Assembly: GCA_030770545.1 (NCBI GenBank)
Contig: CM061093.1
Span: forward strand, 2,282,501-2,346,500
DNA: 64,000 nt
Reading direction: 5' to 3'
Origin: Macropodus opercularis
Lineage: Eukaryota > Chordata > Actinopteri > Anabantiformes > Osphronemidae
Below the pieces are notes generated by a model. It was not told the origin of the DNA and made no database searches. It saw only the letters and a list, made by a program, of their open reading frames with translations. This document shows, piece after piece, positions 1 through 13,400 of the stretch; the first letter of the stretch is position 1, and each line of letters opens with the position of its first letter. A program made the position numbers and the translations under genes.

Positions 1-3000
1 TGAGTTCCTCAGGAGACAAAACAATGTTTCACCAATCATAGGTTTGGTGTTTCAGATGCCTCTGACCTCTAGACCTGACTTCCTCAGGAGACAGAACAGT
101 TGTCTACCAATCGTAGGATTGGTGGTTCAATTGAGTCCGTTCCTTAGGAGACAGGTCAGTTGTCAGCCATTCATTGAAACACTTGTTCAAATGATTGTTA
201 CTGTGTTGTTTGTGTTCCGGAAGGGACAAAGCATTCGCCCACCTATCGGAGAATAGGTGTTTTTAATAACGCTTTGTTGTTTTTGAGTTTGTCAAGGTAC
301 AGAGCAGTGATCGGTGGTTCCATTGACGCCTACTACTTGACCTGAGTTACAGAGGGAGCAGAGCAGTTGTTCTCCAGTCATTGAGTTGGTGGGTGAAATG
401 TCTCTGGCTCTATTCCTTGTGTTCCTCAGGTTATAGAGCAGTGGTCCACCAGTCGTAGGATTGGTGGTTCAGATACCTCTGACTTCTTGACCTGACTTCC
501 TCGGCAGACAGAACAGTCGTCCAGCAATCGTAGGTTTGGTGGGTCAACTGACTCGGTTCCGTAGGAGACAGGTCAGTCATAAAGCAATCATTGGATCGGT
601 GTTTCAATGGAATTTGACTGTGCTATTTGTGTTCCACAAGTGACACGGCATTTGTCCACCAATCGTAGGTTTCGTGATTTCATTGACTATGTCTCTGTGA
701 GTTGAGTTCCTCAGGAGACAAAACAGTGTTTCACCAATCGTAGGTTTCGTGATTTCATTGACTATGTCTCTGTGAGTTGAGTTCCTCAGGAGACAAAACA
801 ATGTTTCACCAATCATAGGTTTGGTGTTTCAGATGCCTCTGACCTCTAGACCTGACTTCCTCAGGAGACAGAACAGTTGTCTACCAATCGTAGGATTGGT
901 GGTTCAATTGAGTCAGTTCCTTAGGAGACAGGTCAGTTGTCAGCCATTCATTGAAACACTTGTTCAAATGATTGTTACTGTGTTGTTTGTGTTCCGGAAG
1001 GGACAAAGCATTCGCCCACCTATCGGAGGATAGGTGTTTTTAATAACGCTTTGTTGTTTTTGAGTTTGTCAAGGTACAGAGCAGTCGTCGGTGGTTCCAT
1101 TGACGCCTACTACTTGACCTGAGTTACAGAGGGAGCAGAGCAGTTGTTCTCCAGTCATTGAGTTGGTGGGTGAAATGTCTCTGGCTCTATTCCTTGTGTT
1201 CCTCAGGTTATAGAGCAGTGGTCCACCAGTCGTAGGATTGGTGGTTCAGATACCTCTGGCTTCTTGACCTGACTTCCTCGGCAGACAGAACAGTTGTCCA
1301 GCAATCGTAGGTTTGGTGGGTCAACTGACTCGGTTCCGTAGGAGACAGGTCAGTCACAAAGCAATCATTGGATCGGTGTTTCAATGGAATTTGACTGTGC
1401 TATTTGTGTTCCACAAGTGACACGGCATTTGTCCACCAATCGTAGGTTTCGTGATTTCATTGACTATGTCTCTGTGAGTTGAGTTCCTCAGGAGACAAAA
1501 CAGTGTTTCACCAATCGTAGGTTTGGTGTTTCAGATGCCTCTGACCTCTAGACCTGACTTCCTCAGGAGACAGAACAGTTGTCTACCAATTGTAGGATTG
1601 GTGGTTCAATTGAGTCCGTTCCTTAGGAGACAGGTCAGTTGTCAGCCATTCATTGAAACACTTGTTCAAATGATTGTTACTGTGTTGTTTGTGTTCCGGA
1701 AGGGACAAAGCATTCGCCCACCTATCGGAGGATAGGTGTTTTTAATAACGCTTTGTTGTTTTTGAGTTTGTCAAGGTACAGAGCAGTCGTCGGTGGTTCC
1801 ATTGACGCCTACTACTTGACCTGAGTTACAGAGGGGGCAGAGCAGTTGTTCTCCAGTCATTGAGTTGGTGGGTGAAATGTCTCTGGCTCTATTCCTTGTA
1901 TTCCTCAGGTTATAGAGCAGTGGTCCACCAGTCGTAGGATTGGTGGTTCAGATATCTCTGACTTCTTGACCTGACTTCCTCGGCAGACAGAACAGTTGTC
2001 CAGCAATCGTAGGTTTGGTGGGTCAACTGACTCGGTTCCATAGGAGACAGGTCAGTCATAAAGCAATCATTGGATCGGTGTTTCAATGGAATTTGACTGT
2101 GCTATTTGTGTTCCACAAGTGACACGGCATTTGTCCACCAATCGTAGGTTTCGTGATTTCATTGACTATGTCTCTGTGAGTTGAGTTCCTCAGGAGACAA
2201 AACAGTGTTTCACCAATCGTAGGTTTCGTGATTTCATTGACTATGTCTCTGTGAGTTGAGTTCCTCAGGACACAAAACAGTGGTTCACCAATCGTAGGTT
2301 TCGTGATTTCATTGACTATGTCTCTGTGAGTTGAGTTCCTCAGGAGACAAAACAATGCTTCACCAATCATAGGTTTGGTGTTTCAGATGCCTCTGACCTC
2401 TAGACCTGACTTCCTCAGGAGACAGAACAGTTGTCTACCAATCGTAGGATTGTTGGTTCAATTGAGTCCGTTCCTTAGGAGACAGGTCAGTTGTCAGCCA
2501 TTCATTGAAACACTTGTTCAAATGATTGTTACTGTGTTGTTTGTGTTCCGGAAGGGACAAAGCATTCGCCCACCTATCGGAGGATAGGTGTTTTTAATAA
2601 CGCTTTGTTGTTTTTGAGTTTGTCAAGGTACAGAGCAGTCGTCGGTGGTTCCATTGACGCCTACTACTTGACCTGAGTTACAGAGGGAGCAGAGCAGTTG
2701 TTCTCCAGTCATTGAGTTGGTGGGTGAAATGTCTCTGGCTCTTTTCCTTGTGTTTCTCAGGTTATAGAGCAGTGGTCCACCAGTCGTAGGATTGGTGGTT
2801 CAGATCCCTCTGACTTCTAGACCTGACTTCCTCGGCAGACAGAACAGTTGTCCAGCAATCGTAGGTTTGGTGGGTCAACTGACTCGGTTCCGTGGGAGAC
2901 AGGTCAGTCATAAAGCAATCATTGGATCGGTGTTTCAATGGAATTTGACTGTGCTATTTGTGTTCCACAAGTAACACGGCATTTGTCCACCAATCGTAGG

Positions 3001-5381
3001 TTTCTTGATTTCATTGACTATGTCTCTGTGAGTTGAGTTCCTCAGGAGACAAAACAATGTTTCACCAATCATAGGTTTGGTGTTTCAGATGCCTCTGACC
3101 TCTAGACCTGACTTCCTCAGGAGACAGAACAGTTGTCTACCAATCGTAGGATTGGTGGTTCAATTGAGTCCGTTCCTTAGGAGACAGGTCAGTTGTCAGC
3201 CATTCATTGAAACACTTGTTCAAATGATTGTTACTGTGTTGTTTGTGTTCCGGAAGGGACAAAGCATTCGCCCACCTATCGGAGGATAGGTGTTTTTAAT
3301 AACGCTTTGTTGTTTTTGAGTTTGTCAAGGTACAGAGCAGTCGTCGGTGGTTCCATTGACGCCTACTACTTGACCTGAGTTACAGAGGGAGCAGAGCAGT
3401 TGTTCTCCAGTCATTGAGTTGGTGGGTGAAATGTCTCTGGCTCTTTTCCTTGTGTTCCTCAGGTTATAGAGCAGTGGTCCACCAGTCGTAGGATTGGTGG
3501 TTCAGATACCTCTGACTTCTTGACCTGACTTCCTCGGCAGACAGAACAGTCGTCCAGCAATCGTAGGTTTGGTGGGTCAACTGACTCGGTTCCGTAGGAG
3601 ACAGGTCAGTCATAAAGCAATCATTGGATCGGTGTTTCAATGGAATTTGACTGTGCTATTTGTGTTCCACAAGTGACACGGCATTTGTCCACCAATCGTA
3701 GGTTTCGTGATTTCATTGACTATGTCTCTGTGAGTTGAGTTCCTCAGGAGACAAAACAGTGTTTCATCAATCGTAGGTTTCGTGATTTCATTGACTATGT
3801 CTCTGTGAGTTGAGTTCCTCAGGAGACAAAACAATGTTTCACCAATCATAGGTTTGGTGTTTCAGATGCCTCTGACCTCTAGACCTGACTTCCTCAGGAG
3901 ACAGAACAGTTGTCTACCAATCGTAGGATTGGTGGTTCAATTGAGTCCGTTCCTTAGGAGACAGGTCAGTTGTCAGCCATTCATTGAAACACTTGTTCAA
4001 ATGATTGTTACTATGTTGTTTGTGTTCCGGAAGGGACAAAGCATTCGCCCACCTATCGGAGGATAGGTGTTTTTAATAACGCTTTGTTGTTTTTGAGTTT
4101 GTCAAGGTACAGAGCAGTCGTCGGTGGTTCCATTGACGCCTACTACTTGACCTGAGTTACAGAGGGAGCAGAGCAGTTGTTCTCCAGTCATTGAGTTGGT
4201 GGGTGAAATGTCTCTGGCTCTATTCCTTGTGTTCCTCAGGTTATAGAGCAGTGGTCCACCAGTCGTAGGATTGGTGGTTCATATACCTCTGACTTCTTGA
4301 CCTGACTTCCTCGGCAGACAGAACAGTTGTCCAGCAATCGTAGGTTTGGTGGGTCAACTGACTCGGTTCCGTAGGAGACAGGTCAGTCATAAAGCAATCA
4401 TTGGATCGGTGTTTCAATGAAATTTGACTGTGCTATTTGTGTTCCACAAGTGACACGGCATTTGTCCACCAATCGTAGGTTTCGTGATTTCATTGACTAT
4501 GTCTCTGTGAGTTGAGTTCCTCAGGAGACAAAACAGTGTTTCACTAATCGTAGGTTTCGTGATTTCATTGACTATGTCTCTGTGAGTTGAGTTCCTCAGG
4601 AGACAAAACAATGTTTCACCAATCATAGGTTTGGTGTTTCAGATGCCTCTGACCTCTAGACCTGACTTCCTCAGGAGACAGAACAGTTGTCTACCAATCG
4701 TAGGATTGGTGGTTCAATTGAGTCCGTTCCTTAGGAGACAGGTCAGTTGTCAGCCATTCATTGAAACACTTGTTCAAATGATTGTTACTGTGTTGTTTGT
4801 GTTCCGGAAGGGACAAAGCATTCGCCCACCTATCGGAGGATAGGTGTTTTTAATAACGCTTTGTTGTTTTTGAGTTTGTCAAGGTACAGAGCAGTCGTCG
4901 GTGGTTCCATTGACGCCTACTACTTGACCTGAGTTACAGAGGGAGCAGAGCAGTTGTTCTCCAGTCATTGAGTTGGTGGGTGAAATGTCTCTGGCTCTTT
5001 TCCTTGTGTTCCTCAGGTTATAGAGCTGTGGTCCACCAGTCGTAGGATTGGTGGTTCAGATACCTCTGACTTCTTGACCTGACTTCCTCGGCAGACAGAA
5101 CAGTTGTCCAGCAATCGTAGGTTTGGTGGGTCAACTGACTCGGTTCCGTAGGAGACAGGTCAGTCATAAAGCAATCATTGGATCGGTGTTTCAATGGAAT
5201 TTGACTGTGCTATTTGTGTTCCACAAGTGACACGGCATTTGTCCACCAATCGTAGGTTTCGTGATTCAGATGCCTCTGACCTCTAGACCTGACTTCCTCG
5301 GCAGACAGAACAGTTGTCCAGCAATCGTAGGTTTGGTGGGTCAACTGACTCGGTTCCGTAGGAGACAGGTCAGTCATAAAG
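1..5381. repeat. Satellite array block 1 (702/777/852-bp HORs)
   Basis: Tandem HOR satellite; units begin (m1) at 31, 808, 1510, 2362, 3064, 3841 and 4618, with spacings 777, 702, 852, 702, 777 and 777 bp. The complete 702-bp unit at 808-1509 divides into ten monomers starting at 808, 883, 942, 1018, 1090, 1151, 1225, 1300, 1360 and 1435. The length classes differ only in whether m10 (75 bp) is present once, twice or three times. Units differ by scattered single bases. The block ends with a truncated m10 fused to an m1/m7-like hybrid monomer and an m8 that abuts the LTR module at 5382. Short open frames on both strands recur in every unit only because the DNA is repeated; monomers of 59, 76, 61 and 74 bp break any frame, so I call no gene here. 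Confidence 0.95.
808..1509. repeat. Reference 702-bp ten-monomer HOR unit
   Basis: Canonical unit of the array. Monomers m1 (75 bp), m2 (59), m3 (76), m4 (72), m5 (61), m6 (74), m7 (75), m8 (60), m9 (75) and m10 (75) add up exactly to 702 bp. Most start with a variant of ACCAATCGTAGG and end near a GACAGAACAGTTGTC-like string, so they descend from one ancestral monomer of about 75 bp. The shorter monomers (59-61 bp) look like versions with internal deletions. m2, m4 and m7 each start with a 7-4-7 foldback. Confidence 0.9.
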
Positions 5382-6477
5382 TGTCACGATCGGCAGCCTG
5401 GCCGATCGGTCCCTTACTGGGTGAATCTCCACCCAGCGGAGTCACTCACCACACCCCTGTCATCACCACGCACCTGCCTGATTATCCTCACGTGCTCCTA
5501 TTATTTTCACCTGGCTCATCATCTCTTACTTAAGTTCTTCCCACAGCTCAGTCCCTTGTCAGACCATCAACGTTGCTACCCCGACATGCAAACCTCCGAC
5601 GGACTTCCCCTTTTGCCACCGGTACCGTGAGGTTTCCTTTGAATCCTTGTTCTGATCGCCTGACGCTCACGACAGCGGTGGGTATTTTGACTGACTTTTA
5701 CGCCAAGAACGCTGGGCTCTCGTCTTTGTGTCCTGAGGGATTTGCTACTCTGACTTGTCCACGAAACCTAAACTAACTCTTCTTAGTTAGCGACGAGCGC
5801 CTTTGGTGCGCCGTGTGTTTGAGACTCTGTCACGCACTGTACACAGCCGGTTCGGCTCGCTTTGTGTTTTGTTTTGTTCTTAGTTTTGTCGCCTGGATTC
5901 TGCTGCCCTCCTGGTCTCCTCTCCACTGTCACGGCTGGCAGAAGATCCGGAGGACTCCGGAGACCTGACAGCCACCAATCTTGACCTTGCCAGGTCATCC
6001 AGACCCTTTTTGATTTGCTGGATGCGATCCCTGAGATCCAGGACTCCCAGACCCGCATCTCCACACTGAACTGGGTTACAGATTTTTACTCAGCCTGCCC
6101 CTGGTTAAAGACCCATACAAGGTTCCCTGAGCTTCTGACCATACAGGTCAGACTCAGAAGGAGGGAGGCACCCCGTCCTCAGTCTGCTCCCTCGCCACGT
6201 CGCCAGTCTGCCCTCTCGTCACGACGACAGCCTGCCCTCTCGCTCGTCCCATCCACACCAGAACGACCTGCCGCACCCTCACAGTCCCAGGCCACCTCTC
6301 CGGTCCTCTGTGCTGGCCACGTGATTCTCGGCTCGTGCCGGACGCCGGAGATTGCCCCTCGTCTCTTCCCCTCTGAGGGCCGCCGTATCTGGCAGGAACT
6401 GAAGCATCAGGGGGACCCTCTCCACACTCCTCCGGTTCCCCCCATCCCGGGTCCCAAGTCTCAGCCTCATTCTCGAC

Positions 6478-6735
6478 ACCACCCAGAACCTGCTGTTCGT
6501 GCTGCTCCACGCCACCCAGAACCTGCTGTTCGTGCTGCTTCACGCCACCCAGAACCTGCTGTTCGTGCTGCTTCACGCCACCCAGAACCTGCTGTTCGTG
6601 CTGCTTCACGCCACCCAGAACCTGCTGTTCGTGCTGCTTCACGCCACCCAGAACCTGCTGTTCGTGCTGCTTCACGCCACCCAGAACCTGCTGTTCGTGC
6701 TGCTCTACGCCACCCAGAACCTGCTGTTCCACGCC
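6478..6735 (+). repeat. 33-bp minisatellite, 8 units (copy 1)
   Basis: Direct head-to-tail repeats of a 33-bp unit beginning CACCCAGAACCTGCTG with one to two substitutions per unit. There are no spacers. Read in one frame it gives an 11-residue HPEPAVRAASR-type repeat. Copies 3 and 4 of the module carry nine units, and the LTR at 46701 has lost the tract. Confidence 0.9.
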
Positions 6736-7092
6736 ATGCTAGGACCACGGACTCATACCACCCGAGCCTCCCTGCCGCTCCTCGCCTCTCCTCTCCTGAG
6801 CCTCTGCCCAATCAGGAGGAGCCGATGGCCCAGTCGGGTCCGCGGCGGACATTTCCCCAGTTCCTGGCCTATTGGGCCTCCCTTCGGGCCCGCGCCCGCG
6901 CAAATCTTGCCACCTCCTCAGGCCATGCAGACTTGGACCATGTCCGCAGCAGCAGCCACAGACGCCGGCCGCCTAGGTTCCCCTGCCGCCGCAACCACCG
7001 GTGACACTGGCCATGTTCTTGTCCTCGCCATGTTCCTCAAGGTGTCCTGGTATTGTGCGGCCTGGAGGGTCCACACAGGTTCCTTCCGGCTC

Positions 7093-7440
7093 CGGCGACC
7101 CCAGGAGGGGTCTGCCTTTTGGTTCCTGGCTCTGGCGACCCCAGGAGGGGTCTGCCTTCTGGTTCCTGGCTCTGGCGACCCCAGGAGGGGTCTGCCTTCT
7201 GGTTCCTGGCTCTGGCGACCCCAGGAGGGGTCTGCCTTCTGGTTCCTGGCTCTGGCGACCCCAGGAGGGGTCTGCCTTCTGGTTCCGGGCTCTGGCGACC
7301 CCAGGAGGGGTCCGCCTTCTGGGTCCGGGCTCTGGCGACCCCAGGAGGGGTCCGCCTTCTGGTTCCGGGCTCTGGCGACCCCAGGAGGGGTCCGCCTTCT
7401 GGTTCCTGGCTCTGGCGACCCCAGGAGGGCTCTGCCTTCT
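7093..7440 (+). repeat. 40-bp minisatellite, about 8.7 units (copy 1)
   Basis: Direct 40-bp repeats containing CTGGCGACCCCAGGAGGGG and ending CTGCCTTCT. Units fall into a T-type (TTCCTGGC, GTCTGCC) and a C-type (TTCCGGGC, GTCCGCC) arranged in blocks. The last unit passes directly into satellite (GGATTGGTGGTTCAG). Confidence 0.9.
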
Positions 7441-10400
7441 GGATTGGTGGTTCAGATACCTCTGACTTCTTGACCTGACTTCCTCGGCAGACAGAACAGT
7501 TGTCTACCAATTGTAGGATTGGTTGTTCAATTGAGTCCGTTCCTTAGGAGACAGGTCAGTTGTCAGCCATTCATTGAAACACTTGTTCAAATGATTGTTA
7601 CTGTGTTGTTTGTGTTCCGGAAGGGACAAAGCATTCGCCCACCTATCGGAGGATAGGTGTTTTTAATAACGCTTTGTTGTTTTTGAGTTTGTCAAGTTAC
7701 AGAGCAGTCGTCGGTGGTTCCATTGACGCCTACTACTTGACCTGAGTTACAGAGGGAGCAGAGCAGTTGTTCTCCAGTCATTGAGTTGGTGGGTGAAATG
7801 TCTCTGGCTCTATTCCTTGTGTTCCTCAGGTTATAGAGCAGTGGTCCACCAGTCGTAGGATTGGTGGTTCAGATACCTCTGACTTCTTGACCTGACTTCC
7901 TCGGCAGACAGAACAGTTGTCCAGCAATCGTAGGTTTGGTGGGTCAACTGACTCGGTTCCGTAGGAGACAGGTCAGTCATAAAGCAATCATTGGATCGGT
8001 GTTTCAATGGAATTTGACTGTGCTATTTGTGTTCCACAAGTTACACGGCATTTGTCCACCAATCTTAGGTTTCGTGATTTCATTGACTATGTCTCTGTGA
8101 GTTGAGTTCCTCAGGAGACAAAACAGTGTTTCACCAATCGTAGGTTTCGTGATTTCATTGACTATGTCTCTGTGAGTTGAGTTCCTCAGGACACAAAACA
8201 GTGTTTCACCAATTGTAGGTTTCGTGATTTCATTGACTATGTCTCTGTGAGTTGAGTTCCTCAGGAGACAAAACAATGTTTCACCAATCATAGGTTTGGT
8301 GTTTCAGATGCCTCTGACCTCTAGACCTGACTTCCTCAGGAGACAGAACAGTTGTCTACCAATCGTAGGATTGGTGGTTCAATTGAGTCTGTTCCTTAGG
8401 AGACAGGTCAGTTGTCAGCCATTCATTGAAACACTTGTTCAAATGATTGTTACTGTGTTGTTTGTGTTCCGGAAGGGACAAAGCATTCGCCCACCTATCG
8501 GAGGATAGGTGTTTTTAATAACGCTTTGTTGTTTTTGAGTTTGTCAAGGTACAGAGCAGTCGTCGGTGGTTCCATTGACGCCTACTACTTGACCTGAGTT
8601 ACAGAGGGAGCAGAGCAGTTGTTCTCCAGTCATTGAGTTGGTGGGTGAAATGTCTCTGGCTCTTTTCCTTGTGTTCCTCAGGTTATAGAGCAGTGGTCCA
8701 CCAGTCGTAGGATTGGTGGTTCAGATACCTCTGACTTCTTGCCTGACTTCCTCGGCAGACAGAACAGTTGTCCAGCAATCGTAGGTTTGGTGGGTCAACT
8801 GACTCGGTTCCGTAGGAGACAGGTCAGTCACAAAGCAATCATTGGATCGGTGTTTCAATGGAATTTGACTGTGCTATTTGTGTTCCACAAGTGACACGGC
8901 ATTTGTCCACCAATCGTAGGTTTCGTGATTTCATTGACTATGTCTCTGTGAGTTGAGTTCCTCAGGAGACAAAACAATGTTTCACCAATCATAGGTTTGG
9001 TGTTTCAGATGCCTCTGACCTCTAGACCTGACTTCCTCAGGAGACAGAACAGTTGTCTACCAATTGTAGGATTGGTGGTTCAATTGAGTCCGTTCCTTAG
9101 GAGACAGGTCAGTTGTCAGCCATTCATTGAAACACTTGTTCAAATGATTGTTACTGTGTTGTTTGTGTTCCGGAAGGGACAAAGCATTCGCCCACCTATC
9201 GGAGGATAGGTGTTTTTAATAACGCTTTGTTGTTTTTGAGTTTGTCAAGGTACAGAGCAGTCGTCGGTGGTTCCATTGACGCCTACTACTTGACCTGAGT
9301 TACAGAGGGAGCAGAGCAGTTGTTCTCCAGTCATTGAGTTGGTGGGTGAAATGTCTCTGGCTCTATTCCTTGTATTCCTCAGGTTATAGAGCAGTGGTCC
9401 ACCAGTCGTAGGATTGGTGGTTCAGATACCTCTGACTTCTTGACCTGACTTCCTCGGCAGACAGAACAGTTGTCCAGCAATCGTAGGTTTGGTGGGTCAA
9501 CTGACTCGGTTCCGTAGGAGACAGGTCAGTCATAAAGCAATCATTGGATCGGTGTTTCAATGTAATTTGACTGTGCTATTTGTGTTCCACAAGTGACACG
9601 GCATTTGTCCACCAATCGTAGGTTTCGTGATTTCATTGACTATGTCTCTGTGAGTTGAGTTCCTCAGGAGACAAAACAGTGTTTCACCAATCGTAGGTTT
9701 CGTGATTTCATTGACTATGTCTCTGTGAGTTGAGTTCCTCAGGAGACAAAACAATGTTTCACCAATCATAGGTTTGGTGTTTCAGATGCCTCTGACCTCT
9801 AGACCTGACTTCCTCAGGAGACAGAACAGTTGTCTACCAATCGTAGGATTGGTGGTTCAATTGAGTCCGTTCCTTAGGAGACAGGTCAGTTGTCAGCCAT
9901 TCATTGAAACACTTGTTCAAATGATTGTTACTATGTTGTTTGTGTTCCGGAAGGGACAAAGCATTCGCCCACCTATCGGAGGATAGGTGTTTTTAATAAC
10001 GCTTTGTTGTTTTTGAGTTTGTCAAGGTACAGAGCAGTCGTCGGTGGTTCCATTGACGCCTACTACTTGACCTGAGTTACAGAGGGAGCAGAGCAGTTGT
10101 TCTCCAGTCATTGAGTTGGTGGGTGAAATGTCTCTGGCTCTTTTCCTTGTGTTCCTCAGGTTATAGAGCAGTGGTCCACCAGTCGTAGGATTGGTGGTTC
10201 AGATACCTCTGACTTCTTGACCTGACTTCCTCGGCAGACAGAACAGTTGTCCAGCAATCGTAGGTTTGGTGGGTCAACTGACTCGGTTCCGTAGGAGACA
10301 GGTCAGTCATAAAGTAATCATTGGATCGGTGTTTCAATGGAATTTGACTGTGCTATTTGTGTTCCACAAGTGACACGGCATTTGTCCACCAATCGTAGGT

Positions 10401-13400
10401 TTCGTGATTTCATTGACTATGTCTCTGTGAGTTGAGTTCCTCAGGAGACAAAACAGTGTTTCACCAATCGTAGGTTTGGTGTTTCAGATGCCTCTGACCT
10501 CTAGACCTGACTTCCTCAGGAGACAGAACAGTTGTCTACCAATCGTAGGATTGGTGGTTCAATTGAGTCCGTTCCTTAGGAGACAGGTCAGTTGTCAGCC
10601 ATTCATTGAAACACTTGTTCAAATGATTGTTACTGTGTTGTTTGTGTTCCGGAGAGGACAAAGCATTCGCCCACCTATCGGAGGATAGGTGTTTTTAATA
10701 ACGCTTTGTTGTTTTTGAGTTTGTCAAGGTACAGAGCAGTCGTCGGTGGTTCCATTGACGCCTACTACTTGACCTGAGTTACAGAGGGAGCAGAGCAGTT
10801 GTTCTCCAGTCATTGAGTTGGTGGGTGAAATGTCTCTGGCTCTTTTCCTTGTGTTCCTCAGGTTATAGAGCAGTGGTCCACCAGTCGTAGGATTGGTGGT
10901 TCAGATCCCTCTGACTTCTTGACCTGACTTCCTCGGCAGACAGAACAGTTGTCCAGCAATCGTAGGTTTGGTGGGTGAACTGACTCGGTTCCGTAGGAGA
11001 CAGGTCAGTCATAAAGCAATCATTGGATCGGTGTTTCAATGGAATTTGACTGTGCTATTTGTGTTCCACAAGTGACACTGCATTTGTCCACCAATCGTAG
11101 GTTTCGTGATTTCATTGACTATGTCTCTGTGATTTGAGTTCCTCAGGAGACAAAACAGTGTTTCAGCAATCGTAGGTTTCGTGATTTCATTGACTATGTC
11201 TCTGTGAGTTGAGTTCCTCAGGAGACAAAACAGTGTTTCACCAATCATAGGTTTGGTGTTTCAGATGCCTCTGACCTCTAGACCTGACTTCCTCAGGAGA
11301 CAGAACAGTTGTCTACCAATCGTAGGATTGGTGGTTCAATTGAGTCAGTACCTTAGGAGACAGGTCAGTTGTCAGCCATTCATTGAAACACTTGTTCAAA
11401 TGATTGTTACTGTGTTGTTTGTGTTCCGGAAGGGACAAAGCATTCGCCCACCTATCGGAGGATAGGTGTTTTTAATAACGCTTTGTTGTTTTTGAGTTTG
11501 TCAAGGTACAGAGCAGTCGTCGGTGGTTCCATTGATGCCTACTACTTGACCTGAGTTACAGAGGGAGCAGAGCAGTTGTTCTCCAGTCATTGAGTTGGTG
11601 GGTGAAATGTCTCTGGCTCTTTTCCTTGTGTTCCTCAGGTTATAGAGCAGTGGTCCACCAGTCGTAGGATTGGTTGTTCAGATACCTCTGACTTCCTCGG
11701 CAGACAGAACAGTTGTCCAGCAATCGTAGGTTTGGTGGGTCAACTGACTCGGTTCCGTAGGAGACAGGTCAGTCATAAAGCAATCATTGGATCGGTGTTT
11801 CAATGGAATTTGACTGTGCTATTTGTGTTCCACAAGTGACACGGCATTTGTCCACCAATCGTAGGTTTCGTGATTTCATTGACTATGTCTCTGTGAGTTG
11901 AGTTCCTCAGGAGACAAAACAGTGTTTCACCAATCGTAGGTTTCGTGATTTCATTGACTATGTCTCTGTGAGTTGAGTTCCTCAGGAGACAAAACAATGT
12001 TTCACCAATCATAGGTTTGGTGTTTCAGATGCCTCTGACCTCTAGACCTGACTTCCTCAGGAGACAGAACAGTTGTCTACCAATCGTAGGATTGGTGGTT
12101 CAATTGAGTCCGTTCCTTAGGAGACAGGTCAGTTGTCAGCCATTCATTGAAACACTTGTTCAAATGATTGTTACTGTGTTGTTTGTGTTCCGGAAGGGAC
12201 AAAGCATTCGCCCACCTATCGGAGGATAGGTGTTTTTAATAACGCTTTGTTGTTTTTGAGTTTGTCAAGGTACAGAGCAGTCGTCGGTGGTTCCATTGAC
12301 GCCTACTACTTGACCTGAGTTACAGAGGGAGCAGAGCAGTTGTTCTCCAGTCATTGAGTTGGTGGGTGAAATGTCTCTGGCTCTTTTCCTTGTGTTTTTC
12401 AGGTTATAGAGCAGTGGTCCACCAGTCGTAGGATTGGTGGTTCAGATACCTCTGACTTCTTGACCTGACTTCCTCGGCAGACAGAACAGTTGTCCAGCAA
12501 TCGTAGGTTTGGTGGGTCAACTGACTCGGTTCCGTAGGAGACAGGTCAGTCATAAAGCAATCATTGGATCGGTGTTTCAATGGAATTTGACTGTGCTGTT
12601 TGTGTTCCACAAGTGACACGGCATTTGTCCACCAATCGTAGGTTTCGTGATTTCATTGACTATGTCTCTGTGAGTTGAGTTCCTCAGGAGACAAAACAGT
12701 GTTTCACCAATCGTAGGTTTCGTGATTTCATTGACTATGTCTCTGTGAGTTGAGTTCCTCAGGAGACAAAACAATGTTTCACCAATCATAGGTTTGGTGT
12801 TTCAGATGCCTCTGACCTCTAGACCTGACTTCCTCAGGAGACAGAACAGTTGTCTACCAATCGTAGGATTGGTGGTTCAATTGAGTCCGTTCCTTAGGAG
12901 ACAGGTCAGTTGTCAGCCATTCATTGAAACACTTGTTCAAATGATTGTTACTGTGTTGTTTGTGTTCCGGAGAGGACAAAGCATTCGCCCACCTATCGGA
13001 GGATAGGTGTTTTTAATAACGCTTTGTTGTTTTTGAGTTTGTCAAGGTACAGAGCAGTCGTCGGTGGTTCCATTGACGCTTACTACTTGACCTGAGTTAC
13101 AGAGGGAGCAGGGCAGTTGTTCTCCAGTCATTGAGTTGGTGGGTGAAATGTCTCTGGCTCTTTTCCTTGTGTTTTTCAGGTTATAGAGCAGTGGTCCACC
13201 AGTCGTAGGATTGGTGGTTCAGATACTTCTGACTTCTTGACCTGACTTCCTCGGCAGACAGAACAGTTGTCCAGCAATCGTAGGTTTGGTGGGTCAACTG
13301 ACTCGGTTCCGTAGGAGACAGGTCAGTCATAAAGCAATCATTGGATCGGTGTTTCAATGGAATTTGACTGTGCTATTTGTGTTCCACAAGTGACACGGCA

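Larger units (their letters stand above)
5382..7440 (+). mobile_element. LTR-derived module, copy 1, embedded in the satellite
   Basis: Starts TGTCACGATCGG, identical to the 5' end of the chromovirus LTR at 46701. It contains an 8-bp inverted repeat near its start (CGATCGGC...GCCGATCG), a 33-bp minisatellite and a 40-bp minisatellite. It stops inside the 40-bp repeat, where it joins satellite monomer m7. It lacks the LTR 3' end (AATAAA, GTAACA), so it is a 3'-truncated LTR. A 90-bp segment present in copy 2 is missing near 7010. A 329-codon Pro/Arg/Ala-rich frame (6015-7004) and other long frames cross it; they are low-complexity frames kept open by a 33-bp repeat (a multiple of 3) and I do not treat them as genes. 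Confidence 0.85.

Noticed and set aside
44..256. A family of small genes (70-residue frames on the plus strand, 70- or 95-residue frames on the minus strand) in every HOR
   Set aside because: They recur only because the DNA recurs; the strands and frames overlap, and monomers not divisible by 3 limit their length. The 95-residue version is just an extra 75-bp m10.
1011..1035. CENP-B box in the satellite
   Set aside because: The closest string (TTCGCCCACCTATCGG) has the wrong spacing and lacks the A and the final CGGG; I saw no proper match in the consensus monomers.
6478..6735. Direct 33-bp repeats resembling a CRISPR array
   Set aside because: The units are head to tail with no spacers, in eukaryotic retroelement DNA; it is a minisatellite. 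The same goes for the 40-bp repeats.
6015..7004. 329-codon Pro/Arg-rich gene, also in copies 2-4
   Set aside because: It lies inside an LTR, is built on a minisatellite that opens all frames, and the LTR at 46701 has lost much of it.
5372..7450. Each LTR module as an independent insertion with its own target duplication
   Set aside because: No matching short duplication flanks the modules, and all four share both joins.
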